Shown here piece by piece: positions 45,740 to 55,472 of a stretch of DNA of 64,000 nt; the stretch's first letter is position 1; each line of letters begins with the position of its first letter. Source of the stretch: Sphingobacterium thalpophilum (GTDB lineage: Bacteria > Bacteroidota > Bacteroidia > Sphingobacteriales > Sphingobacteriaceae); contig NZ_CP151087.1 in NCBI RefSeq assembly GCF_038396785.1, forward strand, positions 3,658,001-3,722,000. The letters are read 5' to 3'. Both the position numbers and the translations under genes were made by a program. Below the pieces are notes generated by a model. The model saw nothing but the letters and a program-made list of their open reading frames with translations, did no database searches and was not told the origin of the DNA.

Positions 45740-46908
45740 AGAACAAATTTAGTCCATTTTTCTGTTCCTTCGTTATTTTTTACGACAGTATCGATAAAAG
45801 CCATGCCTCTTACGCCATCGTAAACTGTTGGAAAATCTTGTTGTTCAGCTGTCGGAATTTGTCCTTCACGTTTTGCCGTAACTGTTGCCGCAAAATTACG
45901 GTAGATATTTGCAAATGATTCTAATAGCCCTTCAGGGTGACCCGCTGGTACACGGGTATTATGTGTTGCAAACGAACTCAACGTATAAGGCGCTGCGTAA
46001 GCATTGCCTGTGCGATAAAGCTGACGAGGCTGATCAAGCATTTTGATAATTAAATTGTTCGGATCCTCATTCGCCCATTCCAATCCACCTTTTTCACCAT
46101 AGATACGGATACGAACCGCATTTTCTTCTCCGGCTGAAATTTGCGAAGCCATCAATACTCCTTTAGCACCATTTTCGAAACGCAAAAGCACCGACCCATC
46201 GTCATCCAATAGACGGCCTTCAACAAATGTTGTTAGGTCTGCACATAGCTCTTGGATTTTTAAGCCCGATACATATTCCGCTAAATGCGCAGCATGGGTA
46301 CCGATATCACCCATAACCAACGATTTACCCGAGCGTTTCGGATCTGCACGCCAAGCAGCTCCTGCATTACCCTCGCGTTCCGTTAAACGACTTAACCAAC
46401 CTTGTGGATACTCAACAACAATCTTTCTGATCTTACCGAAGTGACCTTCTTTGACCATTGCTTTGGCTTGTTTAACCATTGGGTAGCCTGAATACGTATG
46501 GGTAAGGCACAGCGTACGACCAGTACGTTCTACCGTTTCTTGTAATTCTTTTGCTTCTTCAACAGATACTGTCATTGGTTTTTCAACGACAACATCAAAA
46601 CCTTTTTCTAGCGCTAATTTAGCTGGAGCAAAATGTAAAAAATTGGGTGTTACGATCGTTACAAAATCCATGCGTTCGCCTTCGGGAAGCAAAGATTCTT
46701 TTTCGATCATCTCTTCATAGTTTAGATAGACACGCTCAGGAGCTACAAATAAGTCCTCTCCAGATTGTTTTGAAATCTGTGGATCAATACTAAATGCACC
46801 ACAAACCAGTTCAATCTTGCCATCCATAAAAGCAGCAATACGGTGTACAGCGCCAATAAAGGCATCGTTTCCGCCTCCGACCATACCCATGCGAAGTTTT
46901 CTCTTCAT
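45736..46908 (-). CDS. Gfo/Idh/MocA family oxidoreductase
   Basis: A 390-residue NAD(P)-dependent sugar or polyol dehydrogenase. The Rossmann region is RMGMVGGGNDAFIGAVHRIA at the N-terminus, and the EKP catalytic motif lies in VVVEKPMTVSVEEA. A C-terminal Gfo/Idh/MocA sheet domain follows (GDIGTHAAHLAEY contains the catalytic-region His). It overlaps miaA by 4 bases. The substrate is unknown; inositol- or aminosugar-like substrates are usual. Confidence 0.9.
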   Translation of the reverse strand: MKRKLRMGMVGGGNDAFIGAVHRIAAFMDGKIELVCGAFSIDPQISKQSGEDLFVAPERVYLNYEEMIEKESLLPEGERMDFVTIVTPNFLHFAPAKLALEKGFDVVVEKPMTVSVEEAKELQETVERTGRTLCLTHTYSGYPMVKQAKAMVKEGHFGKIRKIVVEYPQGWLSRLTEREGNAGAAWRADPKRSGKSLVMGDIGTHAAHLAEYVSGLKIQELCADLTTFVEGRLLDDDGSVLLRFENGAKGVLMASQISAGEENAVRIRIYGEKGGLEWANEDPNNLIIKMLDQPRQLYRTGNAYAAPYTLSSFATHNTRVPAGHPEGLLESFANIYRNFAATVTAKREGQIPTAEQQDFPTVYDGVRGMAFIDTVVKNNEGTEKWTKFVL

Positions 46909-46972
46909 AACGTTATTATTTTTGATTATTTATTTTTCAAACTTTTACAGTGTACAATATACACAATTTAGC

Positions 46973-47752
46973 TTATTTTATGTATAAAATCATCTTGATG
47001 CTACCCATATTTTCTTTGGGAAAGCCATGGGGGAACTGCTCCCTAAGCCCCTTTAATTCATCTGTATTTCGATAGGTATACCGCTTTGTTCCTGTGATCC
47101 AAAAGTTAATAGGTGCCGTAATTTCTTTAGCAACAAACCCAATTTTTTCGAGCGAAGAGTGTTGGCTCCAATCACGATCGGTGAAAGTCATAATGTCTCC
47201 TGGCGAGAAATCGCTACAAAATGCTTTAATTAATTTGCTTAGGCCTCCTATAACATTAATACCTGTTTTATTACAAAAGCGTAATAATTCAAATGAGCGA
47301 TAGTCTTCATCTTTATCCAGCATTCGGCGTCCTCCAGAGAATACCGCGACCGCGACAAGCTCTCCCTGTTCATAAAGGCCATAACGATACTTGCCGGGAA
47401 GAGCGGTTTGTAAATGATGTTCCACGAGGAACTGTAAACTCGTTCCTTTGTCGATCCGGGCAACTACAGTATTGCGTGCGTAGATGCGTTTGTCATTTTT
47501 TGTTCTAGAAACAATGCGCCTGACGATCAAATCAAACTTTGTTATTAATTGGTCCTCATCGATATGGATGCAGGGGTCGGAAGTATCACGCCTAACGGAT
47601 TTGTCGTGAGGGTATAGTAAAATGTTAATTGTTAATTCCGGAGAGGATATTTGTATAAATCCATCAACCTGGCAAAATCCTAATGGGACTTCAAGAGCTT
47701 GCTCGAGCCTAAGCTTGAACTGCGTTGACAAATTTAAAAACGAAGGATCCAT
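46973..47752 (-). CDS. Uncharacterised protein with GNAT-like C-terminal half
   Basis: A 259-residue protein. Residues 1-95 are unassigned. From about 100 the pattern FLVEHHLQTALPGKYRYGLY, then GELVAVAVFSGGRRM, with later ELLRFCNKTGINVIGGLSKLI and MTFTDRDWSQHSSLEKIGF, resembles an acyltransferase (GNAT) fold with paired beta strands and an acyl-CoA helix. No substrate can be proposed. A TACTTTTG element ends 4 bases before the ATG, so the message may be leaderless. Confidence 0.6.
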   Translation of the reverse strand: MDPSFLNLSTQFKLRLEQALEVPLGFCQVDGFIQISSPELTINILLYPHDKSVRRDTSDPCIHIDEDQLITKFDLIVRRIVSRTKNDKRIYARNTVVARIDKGTSLQFLVEHHLQTALPGKYRYGLYEQGELVAVAVFSGGRRMLDKDEDYRSFELLRFCNKTGINVIGGLSKLIKAFCSDFSPGDIMTFTDRDWSQHSSLEKIGFVAKEITAPINFWITGTKRYTYRNTDELKGLREQFPHGFPKENMGSIKMILYIK

Positions 47753-47756
47753 AAAA

Positions 47757-47764
47757 CAAAAGTA
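47757..47764 (-). promoter_or_regulatory. -7 element immediately ahead of the GNAT-like gene
   Basis: TACTTTTG on the minus strand matches TAnnTTTG. With the usual distance to the transcription start, the first transcribed base would fall at or beside the A of the ATG at 47752. Confidence 0.4.
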
Positions 47765-47811
47765 ACTTTTATGGAAGTTTTGACGAAATATTCAGTTTTA
47801 ATAATTATCCG

Positions 47812-47819
47812 TACCTTTG
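47812..47819 (+). promoter_or_regulatory. -7 promoter element of the def leader
   Basis: TACCTTTG matches TAnnTTTG about 200 bases before def. Transcription would start near 47826. Confidence 0.5.
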
Positions 47820-47825
47820 TACCGA

Positions 47826-48003
47826 AAAATATAATGGTGCTAGAGGGTATCCTTGTTAAAAAAGTGCAATGACTCGGGGTGAGCAATTAACCTGACATGA
47901 TCTGAAATAAAATCGTGCTGAAATTACAACAGGTGTCTAGTGATCTTTAAAAGCAAACAACGTGTAACGAACTCAGGTATAGCAATGAGTATCGGCACTT
48001 ATA
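47826..48003 (+). ncRNA. Candidate structured RNA (6S-like) upstream of def
   Basis: About 180 bases without a protein-like frame lie between a good -7 element and def. The ends can form a long interrupted helix: GTGC 47837-47840 with GCAC 47995-47998, and GGTATCCTTGTTA 47846-47858 with TAGCAATGAGTATC 47980-47993. They enclose a large central region. Size and rod-like closure suit a 6S-type RNA; a long mRNA leader of def is the alternative. Confidence 0.35.
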
Positions 48004-48019
48004 AATAATTATAATACAT

Positions 48020-48601
48020 ATGAAACTTCCGATAGTGGCGTATGGCGATCCTGTATTAAGAAAGGTCGCTGAAGAAATAGATGAAGACTATCCAGATTTA
48101 AAGAAATTGATTGATGATATGTTCGATACCATGTATGCAGCTCATGGTGTTGGGTTGGCAGCTCCACAGGTAGGCTTGCCTATACGGATGTTCGTTATCG
48201 ACGCAACTCCTTTCGCAGAAGATGATGAAGAAAACAAAGAAGTACTCCAATCGTTCAAAAAAGTTTTCATCAATCCCATCATGGTTGAAGAGTCTGGTGA
48301 GAAATGGGCTTTCGGTGAAGGATGCCTGAGTATCCCAGATATTAATGAGGACGTATTGCGTCACAGAAATATTCGCATCAATTACTTGGATGAGAACTTT
48401 GAAGAACATGAAGTAGACTTAACAGGTTTGGCTGCCCGTGTGGTACAACACGAATATGATCATATTGAAGGTAAACTATTTACCGACAAATTGAGTGCCT
48501 TGAAGAAAACGATGCTGAAGGGTCGATTAGATGCTATCGCGAAAGGAAATATTCGCGTTGGTTATAAAATGAAATTTCCACAGCAAAAGAAAAAGCGTTA
48601 G
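48020..48601 (+). CDS. def: Peptide deformylase
   Basis: A 193-residue iron/zinc hydrolase that removes the formyl group from new proteins. The three motifs are complete: GVGLAAPQVGLP, EGCLSIPD (metal Cys) and QHEYDHIEG (two metal His and catalytic Glu). An acidic insertion (FAEDDEENKEVLQSF) after the first motif is common in Bacteroidota. Its stop codon lies inside a terminator stem. Confidence 0.96.
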   Translation: MKLPIVAYGDPVLRKVAEEIDEDYPDLKKLIDDMFDTMYAAHGVGLAAPQVGLPIRMFVIDATPFAEDDEENKEVLQSFKKVFINPIMVEESGEKWAFGEGCLSIPDINEDVLRHRNIRINYLDENFEEHEVDLTGLAARVVQHEYDHIEGKLFTDKLSALKKTMLKGRLDAIAKGNIRVGYKMKFPQQKKKR

Positions 48602-48622
48602 TTCATACTAACGCTTTTTTTT
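48590..48622 (+). terminator. Terminator of def
   Basis: AAAAAGCGTTAGT pairs with ACTAACGCTTTTT around loop TCAT, with a long T run after it. The stop codon TAG (48599-48601) is in the 5' arm. Confidence 0.9.
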
Positions 48623-48767
48623 GCGGCTTCTTCGGCATAAAATTGGTTGGAGATCAAGAATATCAGTGTTCTACCTACTGATCCATCCTTTTAATCTATT
48701 TTTGAGATCGAATCGGTCATCCAGTAGAGCGTGTTATAGAAATTTCATGCGCGAAGAAGAACATTCC

Positions 48768-49379
48768 TCAATCCAACCGAGGTAAATATAGACGATATTT
48801 AACGGCTGTCATTCGTATTAAAAATACAACAGCAGCCCCAATAAAGGCTGCCCAAGAAAGATCAAAATCGAGATGCACCAGCAAGATATATGTGAGACCT
48901 CCACCTAAACAGGCCGTAGCATATACTTCTTTTTTAAAGATTAAGGGGGTTTCGTTGAGTAAGACATCGCGCGTCATCCCCCCACATACCGCGGTGAACA
49001 TTCCAAAGATAATGGCAGCATAGGTATTGCTTTCGTAATTGAGTGATTTTTGTACCCCTAGGATAGTAAAAAAGCTAATTCCGATGGCATCAAAAAGTGT
49101 CAGCGTGCGATAATAACCATACAACTGTTTGTTGAAGACAATGGCAATTAAAATTCCGAGGAAAATAGCAATGAGGTAATTGCTATCATTGACCCATACT
49201 GGGCGCAGATTCAAAAATACATCCCGCATCGATCCACCGCCAATGGCTGTCACAAAGCCTAAAAAGGCTGCCCCAAAAATATCAATATCTTTACGTTTTG
49301 CCGACAGCGTGCCTGATATTGCAAAAAATAAGGTGCCAAGCAAATCGCTTAGATAAAAATAGTTGGCATCAGTAATCAT
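48768..49379 (-). CDS. TRIC-type cation channel family membrane protein
   Basis: A 203-residue inner-membrane protein formerly called UPF0126/YicG. It contains two homologous three-helix repeats, each with the signature glycine-rich kink: FVTAIGGGSMRDVFL (about 42-56) and FTAVCGGMTRDVLL (about 127-140). Structures show trimeric K+-permeable channels. It is probably monocistronic. Confidence 0.9.
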   Translation of the reverse strand: MITDANYFYLSDLLGTLFFAISGTLSAKRKDIDIFGAAFLGFVTAIGGGSMRDVFLNLRPVWVNDSNYLIAIFLGILIAIVFNKQLYGYYRTLTLFDAIGISFFTILGVQKSLNYESNTYAAIIFGMFTAVCGGMTRDVLLNETPLIFKKEVYATACLGGGLTYILLVHLDFDLSWAAFIGAAVVFLIRMTAVKYRLYLPRLD

Positions 49380-49476
49380 GGTAATCCTTTTTAAATCATT
49401 ATATTAAAATCTCCAGTTGACGGTACCCCATATAGCTTAACACCAATGGGGATAAACTTCCCTTTATTGGACAAAT

Positions 49477-51840
49477 TTAGGAGAAATCTTGATAGTTTAA
49501 ATTCACCGAAAGGCGAATAGCTTTCAAACCCGCGATTCCCTGTACATCCTCCAATTTTAAATGTTCGATGGTATGCTCAATGATGCCCATGTCATAGATT
49601 GCCTTTATACTTAACATGAGGTCCTCCAGGATTTCATCCGATAAATAGACAATAGCAATTTTATTGACCTGGGTAAGTCGTTCTTTGGTTCGCTTTATCC
49701 GAATTTTGTCTATCCTTTTTTTGATTATTTCATAACGGATATTGAGTGATCCCTCTACATCAAACCTCCGTTCATCTTCCCGGAAGCTGATATCAATGCT
49801 ATGTGGATTGATAAAAATCAATTGTGTTGTTTCTAAAGCCAAAGGCAGAATATCCTTTGTATGGTAAGCTTTCAGCGCAATTCTAGCCATAGAAATAATT
49901 TGCTGACGCCTAAATACATTGATAAATTCGTAGCTAAATGGCTGTTGTGGCGTGATGGATTCGCCGATATAAATATCATATTCAATACCGTCTGTCCTGA
50001 ATTTTTGAAAATACGATGGGTAATTCCCTTGGATAAAGCTATTGAAATGGTCTAGTTCCTTACCGATCAATTGATTGATCTGGCGTAAAGAAGTTTCAAA
50101 TTCATTCCTATAAAATTCACCGGTTTCTCGATTGGTGAAAAAATGCTTCGCATAATGTTCAATCACCTCTATTTTTGACGGAAATTGCTTTCTGGCTTCT
50201 TCTAAAAATGGCTGTACGTCTTTCCTAAAAAACTCAATGATCTTGACCATCGACTCATCAAAAGAAATATGATCAAGAGATTCTGTAATTTGATCAACAC
50301 GTGCTGAAAAGGTCATAATCAACTTGTGCTTTCCATCTAAAGAGAGCTCATCAATAAGCATTGCGAGCTGTTTGACCTTGAAGCTAAAGTCTTTCAGAAT
50401 AGAGGCGTTTCGTATGATCGTGGAGTCTTTTACATCGACAGCACCATAGAGCGGATAGACTTCTTCAAATACAACCGCTTTGATATGCGCATCCCGACTG
50501 TCGTTTTCCAGTTCCTGAATGTACTGGGCTGCGATATGGTTAAATTTCCACTGAACCGAGGGCTGTATGGTCGTAAACCGGTTGATGATGATATCGTCGA
50601 TACGTTTTTTAAATTCTAGCGTGATATCCTGAGATAATTGTGATAAAAGCGGAACCAGAGAACCTAAGGCTTGCATGGTTTCACTGTCGAGCTGATCTTG
50701 TTCACGGCTGTATATTTCCAATATGCCTGAAAGAGAATGATTATGGATAAGTGGAATACACAGATAGGTCGTTACCCCCGAGCGACCAATCCGCTCGTCG
50801 AAAATAGATGTGGTATTTCGGAGGCCATTCGTCGCATTATTGGTATAAAATATAACATGCGGATGTTTTAGGTAGCCCGCAAGTTCAGGATTGATCTTGA
50901 AGGTTTTATTTGCGGTATACGCTTCCGCAATCAAGATGCTCTTATTGGTGATTGAATAATCAAAAAATGGGACCCCATTTAATTGGAATAACGGAAATAG
51001 ACTAAATACGGTATCAGCCCCTTTTAATAGCGGTGTGATGATTTTTTCTAAATCAGCGAAAAAGAGGTGATAATTGTATGTAGGAAGGTCCAATAGAATG
51101 GACTGAATGCGGCGTAAAGTATGTTCTGTACTGGTCTTTCTGAAAGTTACAATACTAAAGCCCGATAACTCAAAATCTTCCAGTTTAACGGTATTGATAA
51201 CGGTATTCCAATCAAAAAGCGAATCACTGGGGTTTTCCGATAAACGACCGATATCAAGTGTAGGCAGTGTTTTTTTTGCCTTGATCTCAACAAATTTGAA
51301 ATCTATGTCCAAATCGTAATAATCCACGATCTCCCCCTGATCATTGAGTTGATGATAAACAATGCTGCTGTTTTCATTGGAAGAAAAGCCATACAGACGC
51401 TCGAAAATGAGGGTATAAAAGAGCTTTTCTTGATTAGTAAGAAGGCTTCCGGTGCGCATCTTCCCTTGAATTTCTTGCTCCACAAGCTGGTGGCTAGTTA
51501 GGTTGAAAAAGGCTTCCGTTCCATAGAAGGCTTCTTCTGCTAGGGCTGTTGTGAGTGCCCAGTACCTTTTTGGAGCAGTGTCAACCAACGATACGGAGAG
51601 GCTATAAATCAATTGCAGAATATCTTTATAGGCATTGAGGTTATGCTTGCAGAGTTTACCGTTGAGATGCTCTATTTCTTTGATGCGTTCCAACGCAAAC
51701 AAAGGAATCATGTCATCCGAAGAAGTGCCATTTTCAATAAAAGATTCCAGGTATTTGAAAAATGGTTCAAAGTCTAGCCTGCCATTTGCATACCTATTGG
51801 CCATTTTCGCCGTTGTGAGTTGTACTTTCTTTATCTCCAT
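49477..51840 (-). CDS. GAF domain-containing protein
   Basis: A 787-residue cytoplasmic protein without membrane segments. A GAF-like domain is visible at about 335-440 (AGYLKHPHVIFYTN, GVTTYLCIPLIHNHSLSGILE, LGSLVPLLSQLSQDI). The long N- and C-terminal parts are helical and unassigned. There is no kinase, cyclase or output domain, so it may be a sensor that acts through partner binding. Its start is 13 bases downstream of the stop of the barrel protein gene, so the two are probably co-transcribed. Confidence 0.72.
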   Translation of the reverse strand: MEIKKVQLTTAKMANRYANGRLDFEPFFKYLESFIENGTSSDDMIPLFALERIKEIEHLNGKLCKHNLNAYKDILQLIYSLSVSLVDTAPKRYWALTTALAEEAFYGTEAFFNLTSHQLVEQEIQGKMRTGSLLTNQEKLFYTLIFERLYGFSSNENSSIVYHQLNDQGEIVDYYDLDIDFKFVEIKAKKTLPTLDIGRLSENPSDSLFDWNTVINTVKLEDFELSGFSIVTFRKTSTEHTLRRIQSILLDLPTYNYHLFFADLEKIITPLLKGADTVFSLFPLFQLNGVPFFDYSITNKSILIAEAYTANKTFKINPELAGYLKHPHVIFYTNNATNGLRNTTSIFDERIGRSGVTTYLCIPLIHNHSLSGILEIYSREQDQLDSETMQALGSLVPLLSQLSQDITLEFKKRIDDIIINRFTTIQPSVQWKFNHIAAQYIQELENDSRDAHIKAVVFEEVYPLYGAVDVKDSTIIRNASILKDFSFKVKQLAMLIDELSLDGKHKLIMTFSARVDQITESLDHISFDESMVKIIEFFRKDVQPFLEEARKQFPSKIEVIEHYAKHFFTNRETGEFYRNEFETSLRQINQLIGKELDHFNSFIQGNYPSYFQKFRTDGIEYDIYIGESITPQQPFSYEFINVFRRQQIISMARIALKAYHTKDILPLALETTQLIFINPHSIDISFREDERRFDVEGSLNIRYEIIKKRIDKIRIKRTKERLTQVNKIAIVYLSDEILEDLMLSIKAIYDMGIIEHTIEHLKLEDVQGIAGLKAIRLSVNLNYQDFS

Positions 51841-51852
51841 GGATCGAAAATT

Positions 51853-54453
51853 TTAAAAGCGGAAACCTGTGCTGAAATAGGGATACCAACCTTCATTGGA
51901 TTTCGTCATGACAAAATGCAAAGGAAGTGCATTGGCGACGATATAATAAATGCCTCCGCCCACACCTTGATGAAACTTATCGTTGTTATAGCCCTTTGCC
52001 CACACTTTTCCAACATCATACATACCCATTAGTCCAAATTCACCTGGAAGAACATAGCTTTTGACATCAATTACTTTGACACGAGCCTCTAGGTTATTGT
52101 AAAGCATCTGTTGACCTGCAAATCGATACTGGCGAAATCCCCTGAGATTTTCATGGCCGCCTAGAAATAGATATTGATAAAATGTAGGGTTCCCAACAAC
52201 GGTGCCCCCTCCTGTTCTATTGGCGAATATAATGCCTTCATTGAAAGCGCTAAAGTAACCCGTCATTGCAGCACTTAACTGCGCTGAGTTTTTTGAGTAC
52301 TGATTGAGTCCAAAATAAGAATTCAAAGCGGCTTCAATATATAGCCCTTTACTTGGGTTAATGTTTCGATTACGGGAATCTTGCGTTAAAAATGCATTGA
52401 TACCTGCAAAAGCTTTGTCTTTGGTAATCGATAAACTATCGTAAGAATGTAAAGCTTGGGGATTTAAAATAAATCGATCTTGATTTTCAATCGGATCTAG
52501 GTGGTAAAATTGGATATGCGGACCTACGGCAAAGTTTAATGTAGCTGAAGGTTTCCACCTTAACTGTGGATTGACATTGAAAATATTGAATCTACTTCTG
52601 TAATATTTTGCACCATACTGTTCCTTTAAGAAGAGCGAGTTATTACCTACGCCAAAGAAATTCTGCGTGTTGTCAGGAGCTTTTGCTAGCGCATCGACAA
52701 CAAGATCCGCATCCCCGACAACAGCTATCCATTCGCCTCTATAGTGAATTTTATAAGCTCCGGTCCGGAAGGCTGTTGCTACAGTCAGTTGTTGCTTATA
52801 CGTAAAAGGATTTTTTCTAAATCCACGCTGATGTGTATAAGCAGCCCCCAGCCCGAGCGAAAAACCGTCATCAGCATTATAACCCGCAGTCACCAGAGGA
52901 AGCCAGGTGTTATATAGGTTTACAGGAACAAATTGCGTGTTGGTACTATCTTGTGCATAATGAAGCTTTATTTTGTTCTTCTCACCCAGTAAAGTGGAGT
53001 TTTTGGTATTCTCGTAAAGCTGTATTTTCGATTTGCTTTCGTTGATAACATAAGTCTTTGGCGTGCTATCTCCAATAATTCGGAGTTTAATCGGAGAATT
53101 TGCGTTATCGATGACAACAGAGTCTTTTCCCTCACCTAAATAGAGACGAATTTCTTTTGTTAGGCGGTCTTTATAGGTTTTGTCCATCAATGCTTTGGTG
53201 ACCTTACCATCTTTATTGATCTTCGAAACTTTGACTTTCAGGTTTTTATTTTCCGTGCTGTGTATTTCTACTTTTTCGTTTTTGTCGCTGAGGTGAATAT
53301 CGACAATGTTATTGATGAAATTATAATACTCTTCCATCGCTGAGGGTAGAGCATCACGACGGCTTTGAAGTGTTTTAAAAATTTGTTCCCCACGAATAGC
53401 AATGGACGACTGTGGCAGGCTACGTACCGACTCCCATAATACCGAATCTGTGAGACGTGCTACAAATTGCTTGACCTCTTTGGTCCATTCCTTGTGAGAA
53501 AGCTGGTTGCTCGGATGGGCATTTAAAAAACGCGATTTAAATAAAGAATAGCGAATATTGGGAATACCCGTCGTAAAACCTTGCATGACTGGGTTGACAA
53601 ATTGCTGATAGATATCTTTCATCAGAAAACCTTGTGTGACACGCAGCGCCTGATCCCGATCGCGGGGAATAGGAATGTAGTCTTTATCGTGATCTGTGCT
53701 ATCCTGATTTTCATTATACCAACGCCATTGATCCTCGTGTCGATCCCAATCGCTTACCAATACATCCAGCATTCTTGCGCGCAGATATGCCTTAGCTTTA
53801 AAGTTATCATCGTTATCTTCCTGTAGTTTTCGGACAGCTTTTGGGCTGTTGTCTGAATCACCAAGTGGTTCGCGTTCTTCTAGTAAAGCCACCGTATGCT
53901 CAAAAAGCGGTGCGTATTCCCCCAATATGCTGTCTTGTGCAACAACGCCGATGATAGGATGGGCATGGGGGACGTTCACGGCATTTGCCAAAGCAGGGAT
54001 CATAAGCGCGGAATAGGGATGCTGGGCGCTGGTGGCATCGTCTAAGACATCCTGTACAAAGGTCCCATGGAGCTCCTCAGGTATGAGGGATTCAGTCCTT
54101 TTATTGACCGAACGTAGTGCCCATTCCCGGCCGATTGAATCCGTAAGTCGTAGGGAAACCGATTGCATCCCGCCTCCCTGTTTGACAGGATGCAGTCCCC
54201 CGTACAAGGTTGAAAGCTGAAGCAAAGGCAAGGTGGTTTCCGCGGCCCATTCTTTGCGGTAATTTTCGCCAAGTAAGAACTTCTTGAATTTACTGGCTTT
54301 ACCATATTTTGCATTTGCAACGATGCTAACACTGTCCTTGATAACGGTTTGAGCAAAGGATTTGCCCTGATGTGCAGGGGACTGTGTATGCTTTTGTTGT
54401 GAATAAGCATGACTAGCAAGAAAAATAAGAAAGAATGGTACTACCTTTTGCAT
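51853..54453 (-). CDS. BamA/TamA-like outer-membrane protein with large N-terminal domain
   Basis: An 866-residue protein with a signal peptide ending near SHAYSQ (19). Residues about 40-330 hold a domain with conserved acidic motifs (ARMLDVLVSDWDRHEDQWRW, IPIPRDRDQAL) that resembles a kinase-like or HipA-like acidic core found in Bacteroidota exported proteins. The C-terminal 350 residues are an Omp85-type barrel with FLGGHENLRGFRQYRF (the conserved VRGF-like motif) and a terminal FRF. It is the middle gene of a leftward group with the lipoprotein 54456-55352 (2-base gap) and the GAF protein. Confidence 0.75.
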   Translation of the reverse strand: MQKVVPFFLIFLASHAYSQQKHTQSPAHQGKSFAQTVIKDSVSIVANAKYGKASKFKKFLLGENYRKEWAAETTLPLLQLSTLYGGLHPVKQGGGMQSVSLRLTDSIGREWALRSVNKRTESLIPEELHGTFVQDVLDDATSAQHPYSALMIPALANAVNVPHAHPIIGVVAQDSILGEYAPLFEHTVALLEEREPLGDSDNSPKAVRKLQEDNDDNFKAKAYLRARMLDVLVSDWDRHEDQWRWYNENQDSTDHDKDYIPIPRDRDQALRVTQGFLMKDIYQQFVNPVMQGFTTGIPNIRYSLFKSRFLNAHPSNQLSHKEWTKEVKQFVARLTDSVLWESVRSLPQSSIAIRGEQIFKTLQSRRDALPSAMEEYYNFINNIVDIHLSDKNEKVEIHSTENKNLKVKVSKINKDGKVTKALMDKTYKDRLTKEIRLYLGEGKDSVVIDNANSPIKLRIIGDSTPKTYVINESKSKIQLYENTKNSTLLGEKNKIKLHYAQDSTNTQFVPVNLYNTWLPLVTAGYNADDGFSLGLGAAYTHQRGFRKNPFTYKQQLTVATAFRTGAYKIHYRGEWIAVVGDADLVVDALAKAPDNTQNFFGVGNNSLFLKEQYGAKYYRSRFNIFNVNPQLRWKPSATLNFAVGPHIQFYHLDPIENQDRFILNPQALHSYDSLSITKDKAFAGINAFLTQDSRNRNINPSKGLYIEAALNSYFGLNQYSKNSAQLSAAMTGYFSAFNEGIIFANRTGGGTVVGNPTFYQYLFLGGHENLRGFRQYRFAGQQMLYNNLEARVKVIDVKSYVLPGEFGLMGMYDVGKVWAKGYNNDKFHQGVGGGIYYIVANALPLHFVMTKSNEGWYPYFSTGFRF

Positions 54454-54455
54454 GC

Positions 54456-55352
54456 CTATTTTTGTTCAAATTTATAAATGATCCCTTTATCCTGATTACC
54501 GGCTTCGCTGCTGATGTAAAGATTAAATTTTGAATCAAAGTTAATGCCTTCAGGTTGAGGGAAAATCTTCGGGTCTAATGGAGAGAGTGATTTCACATGA
54601 AAATTCTCATCGGTTACAACAAGAGCTTTGTCTACAGAAGATAAGATATACCATTCCTTGCTGTCTGCTTTTTTAGCTAACGCCGAGGGTTTGAACGTTT
54701 TCTTAATTTTAGCATCAAATGCATGAAGTTCATCAAGCTGGATGGCAAATTCTCCCTTCGGCTGAAATTGACCACGCTCGTCAATTGAAAAGACATAACC
54801 CGAGGTTTGCGATTGTTTTTTGTCGACCTTACATTCTTTACATAATACGTATGCCTGGTTGCTTTCGCGGTCAACAAAAAGCCCTTCATACTCTCCTTTT
54901 GGAAGTAAATTTTTCTGTTCGACCACGTTTTTTATATCGTCCTTTTCGGCAATGGGAAAGGAATAGATGCTACCATTGCTCTTTAAAATAAAGAAATGTG
55001 TATTGCTTATCGAGATGTCCTCATAGTCGCCATCTTTTCCAAAAGGGTTGAACGTAACTTTTTGTGTCGGTTGGTTAAATTTATAAAGAAAGCCCTGCTC
55101 ATCTTGAATGGCATAAATATCGTCATCCTGTCCCGCGAGAAAAGCTATTCCGGATATTTCTAACAATTCGTCGGGCAAACTCATCTTTATGCCCGAAGAT
55201 AATGTATAGGGTATTTGTTGCTGTTTTTCAGCTTGAACATGAGCGGGTTTGTTGCTGTTTTCCTTGGTTGTATTATTCGGATTGCAGGCGAGAAAAATAA
55301 CAGAAGCTAAACCTAATGCCATAGTTGTCAATATCGTGGGATTTTTCATCAT
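54456..55352 (-). CDS. Lipoprotein with SdiA-regulated-type beta-propeller
   Basis: A 298-residue lipoprotein (lipobox VIFLAC, Cys23). The rest has repeated beta-blade motifs (LLEISGIAFLAGQDDDIYAI, GKDGDYEDISI, KGEYEGLFVDRES, PQPEGINFDSKFNLYISSE) typical of the SdiA-regulated propeller family, which may bind Ca2+ or act as esterases. It lies 2 bases before the barrel protein gene and probably works with it at the cell surface. Confidence 0.8.
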   Translation of the reverse strand: MMKNPTILTTMALGLASVIFLACNPNNTTKENSNKPAHVQAEKQQQIPYTLSSGIKMSLPDELLEISGIAFLAGQDDDIYAIQDEQGFLYKFNQPTQKVTFNPFGKDGDYEDISISNTHFFILKSNGSIYSFPIAEKDDIKNVVEQKNLLPKGEYEGLFVDRESNQAYVLCKECKVDKKQSQTSGYVFSIDERGQFQPKGEFAIQLDELHAFDAKIKKTFKPSALAKKADSKEWYILSSVDKALVVTDENFHVKSLSPLDPKIFPQPEGINFDSKFNLYISSEAGNQDKGIIYKFEQK

Positions 55353-55472
55353 TATATGATTAAATTTTAAATTGAGGAAGTCATCCGGTTTCTGAATGAG
55401 CTTACGTTCAATGATTATATTGTTGGGCTTTTAGGCTGTTCTTGTTGTAATGAGCTGCCTTGTTGAATAGCC

